A stretch of DNA of 35,377 nucleotides, taken from the NCBI GenBank assembly GCA_029777855.1, contig JAKORL010000073.1, positions 1 to 35,377 of the forward strand, in the 5' to 3' direction. Within the stretch, counting starts at the first letter, position 1. Every line of letters begins with the position of its first letter. Source of the DNA: Pseudomonadota bacterium (GTDB lineage Bacteria; Pseudomonadota; Gammaproteobacteria; JAIEPX01). Of this stretch, positions 9,061-16,941 are shown piece by piece. The notes under the pieces were generated by a model. That model ran no database searches. It was not told the DNA's origin and was given only the letters and a program-made list of their open reading frames with translations. A program made the position numbers and the translations under genes.

Positions 9061-9080
9061 TGTGTTTTGATTGTAACACA
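9061..9080 (-). promoter_or_regulatory. Extended -10 promoter overlapped by inverted repeat
   Basis: On the minus strand, TGTTACAAT (the TACAAT box is at 9070-9075) is an extended -10 element 47 bases before the start of the 192-aa gene. An inverted repeat, TGTGTT (9061-9066) and AACACA (9075-9080), flanks and partly covers the -10 box. This is the geometry expected for an operator that blocks RNA polymerase. The regulator is unknown. Confidence 0.45.
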
Positions 9081-9248
9081 CTGTGACATGAAGCCTAGTC
9101 AATATTTGGATGAATTGCATCAGTCCAACTGAAGAGCTGTTTTCTTTTATTAACATTTATTTAAGTTCCTTTTAGAATCTTAGCAGAAAAAGATAGACAT
9201 TTTATCCTCTCAGTTTTTGGTGAACTTGTCAAACTACCATAGGCACAG

Positions 9249-10316
9249 TTATTTTTTAACAACCGTGGCATAAATTGTGTCTATTCGAATATCAGCCCCT
9301 GGCAAGGCTGTTACCTCTGAGCCACCCTGTGGATGTGTACTAGTGACCAACAAATGCTGTGTGTGCTGTGCGACAGGCAAAGAACAATTATAAGGCATCG
9401 TTAGTAATTCTAACTTAGCTAATCGTGATTCAACTGTTGCTATTAATCCGCATGTATCAGGCTTGAACTGAGATAGCTGGGTCCTAGAAGGCAACGTTGT
9501 GGCATTCAGGTTTTCCCAAACCCGATTATAAGCTTCAACAGAATGTTCTGGAACAACCAATTTTTTAATAACTGATTTAAAAGTATTGAGATACCCATCC
9601 TGAGTGAATTGAAAATCTCGTTTATTCACATAATTCGGCGCTGTCAATATACATTGACAACCCAACTCAGCGCTGAGGTCAAGCTCTTGATATTGATGTT
9701 GCAATAAATTGCTTTTAACTTGCGCATAAAAAGTTTTTGAGCTTTGGCGCCAAACTAAAGTATGAATACCTGCTAGCTCTAGATGGCTTATTAAATCGTA
9801 TAGAAAAGTAACAATCCAACGATCACTCGGGTCTGCATTCAATGTTGGAAGTTGATATTCGAACATTATTGTAGGCTTGTGCGTCTCTACAGATCTAAAC
9901 ATTTTCTCAATCTCTGTTAATACGCTCAACATCGCCTGCTGAGCAGGTGTTATTACTTCAATATCTCTCCATGTATAAGCCAATTGCTCAGATCGCAATT
10001 TTCGGAATTTTTCATGTTTTGAAAATCGGAACTCTCCTAGTGGAATGCTAAGACGAAAACAGAGACTGTCCAATTCTAAACACCATCTGCAGATATCCGG
10101 ATCATTCAATTTCTGCAAGACCTCTATTAGCGACACTAAATAATTAATTATCTGATTTGCATTTTGTTTATCAACTCGCAAGCCAACTATTTTTTCCAAG
10201 TAAGAATTTGCCAATTCGAAATAGGATTCGCTAGCATGGTTATTGATCAAAAATTCCTTTAATTGGGATAGATGTGTCAAAACTGCACACGTGTGATCAG
10301 AAATAGATTTTTGCAT
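9249..10316 (-). CDS. Protein with degenerate TIR/SEFIR-like domain
   Basis: Residues 1-145 of this 355-aa protein are helical. Residues about 149-255 have the pattern of a bacterial TIR/SEFIR fold: a first strand (TIMFEYQ, 149-155), then WIVTFLYDLISHLELAGIHT (helix A and strand B of the type wv..L..dL...Gi.v), then GCQCILTAPNYVNKRDF (219-235), like the 'vi.i.TPnYv.s' segment of TIR domains. In related domains a catalytic Glu follows shortly after that segment; here the residues are QFTQD, so the NADase Glu seems to be missing. The C-terminal 100 residues are unassigned. AAAGGGGAG lies just before the ATG. The gene is divergent from the solo NB-ARC gene across 133 bases. A pseudo-TIR adaptor or highly diverged effector is my inference; it could also be an unrelated Rossmann-like fold. 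Confidence 0.5.
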   Translation of the reverse strand: MQKSISDHTCAVLTHLSQLKEFLINNHASESYFELANSYLEKIVGLRVDKQNANQIINYLVSLIEVLQKLNDPDICRWCLELDSLCFRLSIPLGEFRFSKHEKFRKLRSEQLAYTWRDIEVITPAQQAMLSVLTEIEKMFRSVETHKPTIMFEYQLPTLNADPSDRWIVTFLYDLISHLELAGIHTLVWRQSSKTFYAQVKSNLLQHQYQELDLSAELGCQCILTAPNYVNKRDFQFTQDGYLNTFKSVIKKLVVPEHSVEAYNRVWENLNATTLPSRTQLSQFKPDTCGLIATVESRLAKLELLTMPYNCSLPVAQHTQHLLVTSTHPQGGSEVTALPGADIRIDTIYATVVKK

Positions 10317-10374
10317 CAGTCTCCCCTTTCTTTGTTCTTCAGCTCAGGTCAAATATTGGCTGAAAACTTGATGA

Positions 10375-10389
10375 AAGCTTCACAAGCTT
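10375..10389. promoter_or_regulatory. AAGCTT-CAC-AAGCTT inverted repeat in the divergent promoter region
   Basis: Two AAGCTT hexamers separated by three bases form a symmetric element. It ends 3 bases before the -35 box of the plus-strand NB-ARC gene and lies about 60 bases upstream of the minus-strand TIR-like gene. It could be an operator serving both divergent genes. The arms are short, so chance occurrence is possible. Confidence 0.3.
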
Positions 10390-10392
10390 GTA

Positions 10393-10421
10393 TTAACTTC
10401 TTTAATAGATTGAAGTATACT
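10393..10421 (+). promoter_or_regulatory. Sigma70-type promoter of the solo NB-ARC gene
   Basis: TTAACT (10393-10398) and TATACT (10416-10421) are separated by exactly 17 bases. The expected transcript start near 10428 lies about 22 bases before the ATG at 10450, which supports that start codon rather than the internal Met at residue 26. Confidence 0.55.
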
Positions 10422-10449
10422 CTTTTTCAGCAATCAGAGAAAACAGATT

Positions 10450-11865
10450 ATGAAAATAACCAATGAGCCCATTACCCTGACCGGTCGAATTCGCTTGAAG
10501 TCGCTTATTGTTATACGCCAAGAAATGCCTTTTAAAGAAAATCTGTTTAGTTTGGTGAGAGGCAAATGGCAACTACCTGAATCTCAAGGCCCCATAATTA
10601 CACGCCCTGAGGTAATGCATGACCTAGAATCCATAATGCAAGCCCAGACTGCCAATTCAAATAGCACCCCTGTTTTAAGACTCTGCGGCGAGCGTGGTGT
10701 AGGCAAGACCTACGTTGCAATGCAATTCGCTCATACTCACTACGAAAACTCTCATTTTCAATCCATTGTTTGGCTAAACATCAGTGATAACAATCTGGAC
10801 TCATTGGAATCACAGTGGGTTTATCTATGTGTAGGTTTAGGACTTGAATTGACTGAAGATATGCAATTAGCAGACATGATCAGACTTGCCTATGAGAAAA
10901 TTATATCACACGGCAATGCATTGGTTATTTTCGATGGGGTAGAAAACTATGGAAGCATAGAACCATATTTAAAATTCAATAACACAGCAATAACTCTTCT
11001 TATCACATCACGGAATGGAATTACCTGGGGTTATACCGATCGCCGTTATGAACTCAAACCCTTTTCCGAAGAACAAGCGATTATATGGCTAGATCAATGG
11101 GCAGAACAGCACAATCAACCGAGTGATAGAGAGCGAAATAGAAAATTAGCACTTAGTGTCCATTGCCACCCTTTGCGATTACGAGAATTAGTTACTTTAC
11201 AAGGTGCTGTATCTGCGATTACTCCATCAGTAAAATTACAATCCAACGTAGATATTCATGCTATCGAGCAGGATGAATTTGCCTTTCGCTTTTTGCGCTA
11301 CTGCGCATTAATGTGCCCCTACGAAGAAATCGAACTGGATTTTTTCTATGCTCTTTTTGGTGATGAACCGAATTTTGAAGCTTTTGAGGTTAATGAAGCA
11401 ATCTATTTATTAAAACAACATGGCATGATTGGCTACCCGCCAAAAAGCAACCATTTTTATACGCCATCCATTTTATCGCATATTGCACTGAGGGATGTAA
11501 ACAAGAATGATAAAATCAAGATGATTACCGAATTACTACAAGTGTGCTTAAAAACTCTGTTACCTAAAAATGCGCCTTCAATCATCATGCATCTTTCACA
11601 TTTAGTGGAATTATTTATTGAGATGCTAGAACCTGCTAATAACAAGCAACCGACACGCTTAATATTTCTTCAAGATACAAAACCAGCTCAACTACTACAG
11701 GTGCTAAAAAATCCCCCGCCACCCTTCATAAAATTTATTGATCTATACAATCAAATCCTGAGCAAGAACAATTTAGATGCTATTGAAGATATCAGAAATG
11801 CCATAACAAACATCCGTGATTTCTTTCAACAAAAGCCATCATTAGGAAATAAATATAGTTTGTAA
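10450..11865 (+). CDS. Solo NB-ARC ATPase without TPR repeats
   Basis: This 471-aa protein shares the NB-ARC core with the two large neighbours but lacks their repeats. It has the leader KWQLPE (39-44), Walker A GERGVGKT (80-87), SIVWLN (105-110), Walker B ALVIFD (157-162), TSRNG (186-190, where the paralogs have TTRDD) and a GLPL-like HPLRL (240-244). The winged-helix part lacks the MHD motif: the equivalent region has YTPSILSHIAL (337-347). The loss of MHD and the absence of a sensor domain suggest a regulator, adaptor or decoy for the large NB-ARC proteins rather than an independent sensor (inference). It is transcribed against all the other cluster genes from its own TTAACT-17-TATACT promoter. 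Its stop lies two bases from the stop of the convergent NB-ARC-TPR gene. Confidence 0.75.
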   Translation: MKITNEPITLTGRIRLKSLIVIRQEMPFKENLFSLVRGKWQLPESQGPIITRPEVMHDLESIMQAQTANSNSTPVLRLCGERGVGKTYVAMQFAHTHYENSHFQSIVWLNISDNNLDSLESQWVYLCVGLGLELTEDMQLADMIRLAYEKIISHGNALVIFDGVENYGSIEPYLKFNNTAITLLITSRNGITWGYTDRRYELKPFSEEQAIIWLDQWAEQHNQPSDRERNRKLALSVHCHPLRLRELVTLQGAVSAITPSVKLQSNVDIHAIEQDEFAFRFLRYCALMCPYEEIELDFFYALFGDEPNFEAFEVNEAIYLLKQHGMIGYPPKSNHFYTPSILSHIALRDVNKNDKIKMITELLQVCLKTLLPKNAPSIIMHLSHLVELFIEMLEPANNKQPTRLIFLQDTKPAQLLQVLKNPPPPFIKFIDLYNQILSKNNLDAIEDIRNAITNIRDFFQQKPSLGNKYSL

Positions 11866-11867
11866 TA

Positions 11868-14800
11868 TTAATTATTTATTGTGGCACTCACGTATGCTCG
11901 TTCTATAATTCGCATTAATTGCGGCACTACTTTCATGGCCATATTAATCTTGAGAAAGAGATCTCGAACTTGGTTATTATCTCGAATTTTTTGAGAACGC
12001 GTTAAGTTCTCCAATGCCAGAGTATATTCTTGTTGATGATACTGGCACATTGCTAATTGATAGAGCGCTGGACCAATCAGCTCACTCTGGGGCTTTGTGT
12101 CCACAACTGACTGTAATAGCGGTATAGCATTTTCAAACTGAAATAATTGCATATAAAACCGGGCTTTTTCAATCTTTGATCGATCCGTAACTTGATTATT
12201 ACTATCAAACGCTTCAACTTTTAGTAATAAGTCCGTTTTTTCTTGTCTAGCTCGTTTTATGCTATTGCGAAGCTCGATATCTATCGCCAAATCTATAAAC
12301 CGCATAGCACTCTCTATCTCTCCAGTCTCCAAGTAGCAACGCACAGTTAATTTTTTAAGTTCGGTATTCTCTGAAGTATCTTGGACAATACTAATAAATT
12401 GGAGCGCCATGATCGGTTGCTTTACCTGCAAGCAAATCTCAACAAGCTTAATACAGGTGGCAACATTTATTGCTTGATCTCTACGTAAAACATCCTCGAG
12501 TAAATCAACCTCAGAACGCGGTGCGGAGCGGGATGCGACAGCGCCTGAATGCAAATGCTGGGCAACCGCTGCATTTAATTTATAAGCATCTTGGGTTAGA
12601 ACGTGGTTTTGACCAAATGTCTGGTTATAGAATTGATAAGCTGCTGCACTATGCTCATAAGACTGAGCATAATCTTCAGACATTGCTTCTGCCCTCGCAA
12701 GTTGTAGCTGAGTAATTGCAACATCGGGGTGTGCAGTTGTTTGAAAACTTGCCATATATATATTCAGGGCACGCACAAAATATTGTTTAGCCTTACCATA
12801 TTCCTTCAATTTCAAATAAAGCCCTCCGATATTTACCAGAGGATGCCCCAGATCAAGATGATCTGGGCCCAATTGCTTTTCAAAAATACTCAAAGCACGC
12901 TCCAGCAATGAGGGCGCTTTCTGAATTTGATTTTCGGCCCTACATATGTTGGCCAAATTATTTAATGTTCGAGCGACTTCAAGATGATCAGGTCCTAAGG
13001 TTTTTTCAAAGATTCTCAATGCACTTTCTGATGATTCACGCGCTGATGATAATGTACGACGATCCAGATATACGCAGGAAATATCATTATAAACTTTAGC
13101 CAATTCACGATGCTCAGCACCAAAATTGCGCTCCAATATTTTAATTGCCAGAGTCATTGACTCTATCGCCTTATCCAGATTGCCTTGGTCGTGATAAGTA
13201 TTGCCCAAGATATGCAGTGTTCGACCAGCTTCGGGACTATAGCCCCCATAATATTGCTGCTGTATTTGTAAGGCCTCGTCTAGTAAACGTTTCGCGCCCT
13301 CAGTATCAGCGAGATCCATAATAGCATTTGCTAAATTAAATTTAGTAAGAGCAACTTCAGGATGGTGTGCGCCTAATTGTTGAACACGGATCTGGAGTGC
13401 GCGCTGTAGCACATTTTTGGCATCGATAGGGCGGCCTACTCCACAAAAAACATTTCCCATAACATCTAAAGTCTGCGCAACGATAAGATGATCCTTCCCA
13501 TAACGTGCCTCATTAATTTCAAGTGCTTTTTCAATTAATGGTAACGCTAAATTTGCTTGGTCTAGCTCGGCATATATCGCTGCTAGACTACCGGATATTT
13601 GTGCAACTTCTACATGATTTTCGCCATACAATTTTTGCTGGGACACCAATGCACGTTTCAGTAGGCTGATCGAGGTATCTGAATCACCTAGTTCTCGATA
13701 GGTTATTGACAAGTTAACGAGTAATGGTACTTTTGAAAGCTCAGAACTATTCTCTAACTTCGGCAAGATACTCGATAAAAGCTCATGCGCTTTCTGAATC
13801 TTTCCCATTGCTGTGTAACAGGCCGCTATGTTTATTATTCCCATTGAACTTTCGACCTCAGTTCCCTGAAGTTTGGATTTCGATATTTCATGTGCTCTTT
13901 CATGATAGGCTAATGCCTCTTTTGGATTGCCTAAGCCTTGATGACATAAACCAATTTTACTCAAAAGAGTGGCAACAATCAGATTCTCAAGTCCTGGAAT
14001 TGAATCGAAAATTTCTAAAGCAATTAATCCTCGTCTTAATGCGTCCTGGTACTGTCCGAGTATATATTTTGCACCAATAATCTTTGTTTCAAGAAAGGCT
14101 AATTTGACCATTAAAACCAGACTTTCAAAGCATCTATGCTTCAGCAACTCTGTATTTACCGACAAAGCATGAGCCATCATAACGAGTAGCCTATTTTCAG
14201 ACTCAAGAGGATCATTACTAGCATTCAGATAATCAAATAGCTTGCCGAGTATTCCATCGAGTATCGTTTGCTTTACATCCACCTCGTGATTAAGACGTAT
14301 AACTTCTTGAACCATCTGATGCATTCGAATCGACTTTTTTTGTCTGTCAGTGGCAATTATTCCGAGTTGCCGCATCGTCCTAATGGCTTGTTGATTCTGA
14401 ACTGTTTCTTGAGTCCAACTTTCAACAAAATCACCGAGGATCGGCATCTCAGGTGCTAGATATGAAAGTGAAGCAACGATATTTTGAGTGTTAACGTCTT
14501 GTATGTGCTCAAGTGATAAATTAACAGCAATCCACAAGGTTTCTTGATGAGGGTCTGAGGATACTGGCCGCACATCCAGTAATTTTTTTCGGGTAGCTTT
14601 TTTACTATCGTATAGATCTATATAACTATCAATGTCGATATTGCGTGTGAGCAAATAGCCAGTTGCCTGGGCCAAAGCTAAAGGAAAGCATCCTAGGCAT
14701 AATGCTAATTTTTCAGCATCCTGTCGTAATACATTGCGCCCATTCAAGACTGTTAAAATGTATTCAACAGCTTCTTCTACACTGAATATTCCTAGCGGAC

Positions 14801-15422
14801 ATGGTGCAAATTGTGCAACCCAGCATTGATCATCTCGAGTGGTGACTAACAATCGGATACAACTATTATCTGGGGGGCAATACTTAGCAACATCTTCATA
14901 TTTTGTGGCACTATCAAAAACGACTAATACTTTCGGATGTTGACTCAACACCTGATAAACACAACGAACAATACCAGCTTGATCAAGTGGTCTGGTATCG
15001 ATACCCAAAGCACGAGCCAACTGCAGAAATTCGATATTAATTTGGTCTATGCCACTGGTATCAGCATTTAACCATATCACTGTTTCAATTTGCTTTGCAG
15101 CCAATAGCTGATGTACAAACTGTATAGCTAATTGTGTTTTACCGATACCACCAGTGCCAGTAATTTGAGGAGCCTGTTGGATCAATAATTGCTGTGGCGA
15201 GCGAACAAATATTTGCATCAAATCAAATAACGGCTGTTTTCGACCAGTGAATACTGGTAATTTCGGCGGGAGCTGCCACAGGGGCGTAAATGAAGGTAAA
15301 GTTCCTGTCTGTGATGCGCTGAGATTATTGGCCATTCTCTGAGACTGAGCATTCATTTCACTATTGATTTTATCAACTGTTGCCCGGGCTTCTTGCTCAT
15401 CCAGTGTTCGAGTTACTTTCAT
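11868..15422 (-). CDS. NB-ARC STAND ATPase with long TPR array (paralog 2)
   Basis: This 1184-aa protein has the same architecture as the gene at 2159-5539. It has the leader FTPLWQLPPKLPVFTGR (45-61), Walker A GTGGIGKT (89-96), TVIWLN (114-119), Walker B VLVVFD (165-170), TTRD (194-197), FPLALAQ (246-252) and MHQMVQ (367-372). About a dozen TPRs follow from about residue 440, many close to the 42-residue kinesin-light-chain consensus (GPDHLEVARTLNNLANI), with further TPRs near the C-terminus. Both paralogs share GIFSVEEA-type and DPHxxTxWxxVN segments, so they arose by duplication. No N-terminal effector is present; the first 44 residues are polar. AGGGA lies 7 bases before the ATG, and a promoter with a 16-base palindrome over its -10 box lies upstream. 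Its role as a ligand-sensing switch is inferred from the family. Confidence 0.85.
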   Translation of the reverse strand: MKVTRTLDEQEARATVDKINSEMNAQSQRMANNLSASQTGTLPSFTPLWQLPPKLPVFTGRKQPLFDLMQIFVRSPQQLLIQQAPQITGTGGIGKTQLAIQFVHQLLAAKQIETVIWLNADTSGIDQINIEFLQLARALGIDTRPLDQAGIVRCVYQVLSQHPKVLVVFDSATKYEDVAKYCPPDNSCIRLLVTTRDDQCWVAQFAPCPLGIFSVEEAVEYILTVLNGRNVLRQDAEKLALCLGCFPLALAQATGYLLTRNIDIDSYIDLYDSKKATRKKLLDVRPVSSDPHQETLWIAVNLSLEHIQDVNTQNIVASLSYLAPEMPILGDFVESWTQETVQNQQAIRTMRQLGIIATDRQKKSIRMHQMVQEVIRLNHEVDVKQTILDGILGKLFDYLNASNDPLESENRLLVMMAHALSVNTELLKHRCFESLVLMVKLAFLETKIIGAKYILGQYQDALRRGLIALEIFDSIPGLENLIVATLLSKIGLCHQGLGNPKEALAYHERAHEISKSKLQGTEVESSMGIINIAACYTAMGKIQKAHELLSSILPKLENSSELSKVPLLVNLSITYRELGDSDTSISLLKRALVSQQKLYGENHVEVAQISGSLAAIYAELDQANLALPLIEKALEINEARYGKDHLIVAQTLDVMGNVFCGVGRPIDAKNVLQRALQIRVQQLGAHHPEVALTKFNLANAIMDLADTEGAKRLLDEALQIQQQYYGGYSPEAGRTLHILGNTYHDQGNLDKAIESMTLAIKILERNFGAEHRELAKVYNDISCVYLDRRTLSSARESSESALRIFEKTLGPDHLEVARTLNNLANICRAENQIQKAPSLLERALSIFEKQLGPDHLDLGHPLVNIGGLYLKLKEYGKAKQYFVRALNIYMASFQTTAHPDVAITQLQLARAEAMSEDYAQSYEHSAAAYQFYNQTFGQNHVLTQDAYKLNAAVAQHLHSGAVASRSAPRSEVDLLEDVLRRDQAINVATCIKLVEICLQVKQPIMALQFISIVQDTSENTELKKLTVRCYLETGEIESAMRFIDLAIDIELRNSIKRARQEKTDLLLKVEAFDSNNQVTDRSKIEKARFYMQLFQFENAIPLLQSVVDTKPQSELIGPALYQLAMCQYHQQEYTLALENLTRSQKIRDNNQVRDLFLKINMAMKVVPQLMRIIERAYVSATINN

Positions 15423-15454
15423 TGCACATCCCTATAATTTTGAAAAAGTGAGCT

Positions 15455-15485
15455 TCATATTATAATATGAGTAGTAGAGGGTCAA
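15455..15485 (-). promoter_or_regulatory. Promoter of NB-ARC-TPR paralog 2 with palindromic operator
   Basis: On the minus strand, TTGACC (15480-15485) and TATAAT (15459-15464) are 15 bases apart, about 36 bases before the ATG. The -10 box lies inside a perfect 16-base palindrome, TCATATTATAATATGA (15455-15470). A short spacer plus a palindrome over the -10 box fits a tightly repressed or activator-remodelled promoter (inference). Confidence 0.5.
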
Positions 15486-15969
15486 ATCGACATCCGACCA
15501 ACATTAATATAATGCGCATGAACGACTTCGTAAAACAAGGTGTCAGATCTGAGACCTTCACTATCTTAGTCAAATGGGTGTAAGCACTCTTATCTAGCAT
15601 GATTGTAAGAGGTATTGAGAGGATACAAACATGACAATCTTTCAAATTACTTCGTTTTATAATATTTCACAGACAACTCAAAGTCGGCGTTAGAATCCGA
15701 CTGTCTCTTAGAATGGCTCGCTCAGCTCCCCCACGCTGCGCTTTATTTCCCTCCGAGAAAGTTCGAATTCTTCGCCTACTTAAGGAATGCAGAACATCGT
15801 AATCATTTATACGGCGATGTCGAAACATGCTCCAGATCGCCGTATCTTTCTTTGCCTGGGATAGCCCCTAAAACAGGCGGTTTTTCAATGGCTATTCCCT
15901 GAAAAAACGCTATAATTTCAATAAGAGAGAGCTATTTGGAACAGACTCGAGGAAGAGAGAGAAACAGCG
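15471..15969. other. Non-coding stretch with several inverted repeats
   Basis: I see no convincing gene in these roughly 500 bases. The segment at about 15680-15775 is visibly richer in G and C than its surroundings and contains AGTCGG-N9-CCGACT (15680-15700). A perfect 9-base stem, TACGGCGAT and ATCGCCGTA (15810-15818 and 15836-15844), is followed by a pyrimidine-rich run and could be a terminator or structured RNA. A further imperfect stem, GGGATAGCC and GGCTATTCCC, lies at about 15858-15899. It separates the NB-ARC cluster from the efflux operon. Confidence 0.4.
15911..15916 (+). promoter_or_regulatory. -10 box of the efflux operon
   Basis: A perfect TATAAT lies 53 bases before the ATG of the membrane fusion gene. 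No clear -35 box sits at the right distance. The imperfect GGGATAGCC/GGCTATTCCC stem-loop ends just upstream, so an activator or leader structure could be involved. Confidence 0.4.
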
Positions 15970-16941
15970 ATGAGAGTATGGAATTTCTCAAAATGTGTAT
16001 GGGCAGTTGCTTGCCTAGCGCTTCTTACGGGCTGTAATTGGAACGACGACCACTTAAATGGCTATGTTGAAGGCCAACTCACCTATTTATCATCGCCAAG
16101 CGATGGTCGACTAGACCAACTCAATGTCGGACGTGGACAGCAAGTTAAAAAAGGTGACTTTTTATATTCACTAGAATCATTACCTGAATCCGCAGAAGCA
16201 AATTCAGCCAGCGCCGTTATTAATCAAGCTAATGCCAATTTAAAAGATCTTCTTTATGGAAAACGCCCACCAGAAATAGAAGCTGTGGAATCGCAAATAA
16301 AAGAAGTAAAAGCACGTATAGAATTTTTAAGCAAAGAACAACAACGCTATAAAATACTGGTTGAAAAATCCGCTGTCGAACGTGAACGATATGATCAAAC
16401 AGTACAGGATCTCGCTGTGGCAAATGCGCAACTAAAACAAATGCAAGCCAACTTAAGCACTGCAAAATTACCTGCACGCACAGATGCAATTAAAGCAGCT
16501 GAAGCAACTCTTTCATCAACTCAAGCTCAATACGATAAAGCCAATTGGGCTCTCAACGAAAAAACGATTTACGCACAAGGAGAGGCACTAGTATTCGATA
16601 CATACTATAAAATTGGAGAACGTATCCCTGCGAATCATCCTGTCCTCTCGTTATTATTTCCACGTGACGTTATCGCTGTATTCTTTGTGCCCGAAACGCA
16701 ATTAGCAACTATACAGCTTAATCAAAAGATTTCTATAAATTGTGATAGCTGCAAAAAACCGTACGAAGGCGTGATCAAATTCATTTCTCCTCAAGCTGAA
16801 TATACACCCCCAGTAATCTACAGCAATGCTGCTCGAAGCAAACTCGTTTACCGTGTTGAAGCGACAATACATTTTGAAAACAGATCATGGCCACATCCTG
16901 GACAACCTATCGATATCTTCTTGAAGAGCAACAATAAATGA
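15970..16941 (+). CDS. HlyD/YbhG-type membrane fusion lipoprotein
   Basis: This 323-aa periplasmic adaptor has an N-terminal hydrophobic segment ending in a lipobox (LTGC, 19-22), so it is probably lipid-anchored at Cys22. A split biotinyl-lipoyl-like domain follows (GRLDQLNVGRGQQVKKGDFL). A coiled-coil hairpin runs over about residues 85-190 (EAVESQIKEVKARIEFLSKE), and then comes a beta-barrel domain with VFFVPETQLATIQLNQKISI. Such proteins couple inner-membrane ABC pumps to an outer-membrane channel. Its ATG overlaps nothing upstream, and its stop overlaps the next gene (ATGA). Order and type match E. coli ybhG-ybhF-ybhS and yhiI-rbbA-yhhJ. The substrate is unknown; no TolC homolog is encoded nearby. 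Confidence 0.85.
   Translation: MRVWNFSKCVWAVACLALLTGCNWNDDHLNGYVEGQLTYLSSPSDGRLDQLNVGRGQQVKKGDFLYSLESLPESAEANSASAVINQANANLKDLLYGKRPPEIEAVESQIKEVKARIEFLSKEQQRYKILVEKSAVERERYDQTVQDLAVANAQLKQMQANLSTAKLPARTDAIKAAEATLSSTQAQYDKANWALNEKTIYAQGEALVFDTYYKIGERIPANHPVLSLLFPRDVIAVFFVPETQLATIQLNQKISINCDSCKKPYEGVIKFISPQAEYTPPVIYSNAARSKLVYRVEATIHFENRSWPHPGQPIDIFLKSNNK

Noticed and set aside
10272..10466. 64-codon plus-strand frame across the divergent promoter region
   Set aside because: It is antisense to the start of the 355-aa gene and contains the promoter of the solo NB-ARC gene.
2159..15422. CRISPR array, integrase, transposase or restriction genes in the accessory cluster
   Set aside because: None was seen: no regularly spaced direct repeats and no matching catalytic motifs.
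15460..15645. 61-codon minus-strand frame upstream of NB-ARC-TPR paralog 2
   Set aside because: It runs through the promoter and palindrome of that gene and shows no family resemblance.
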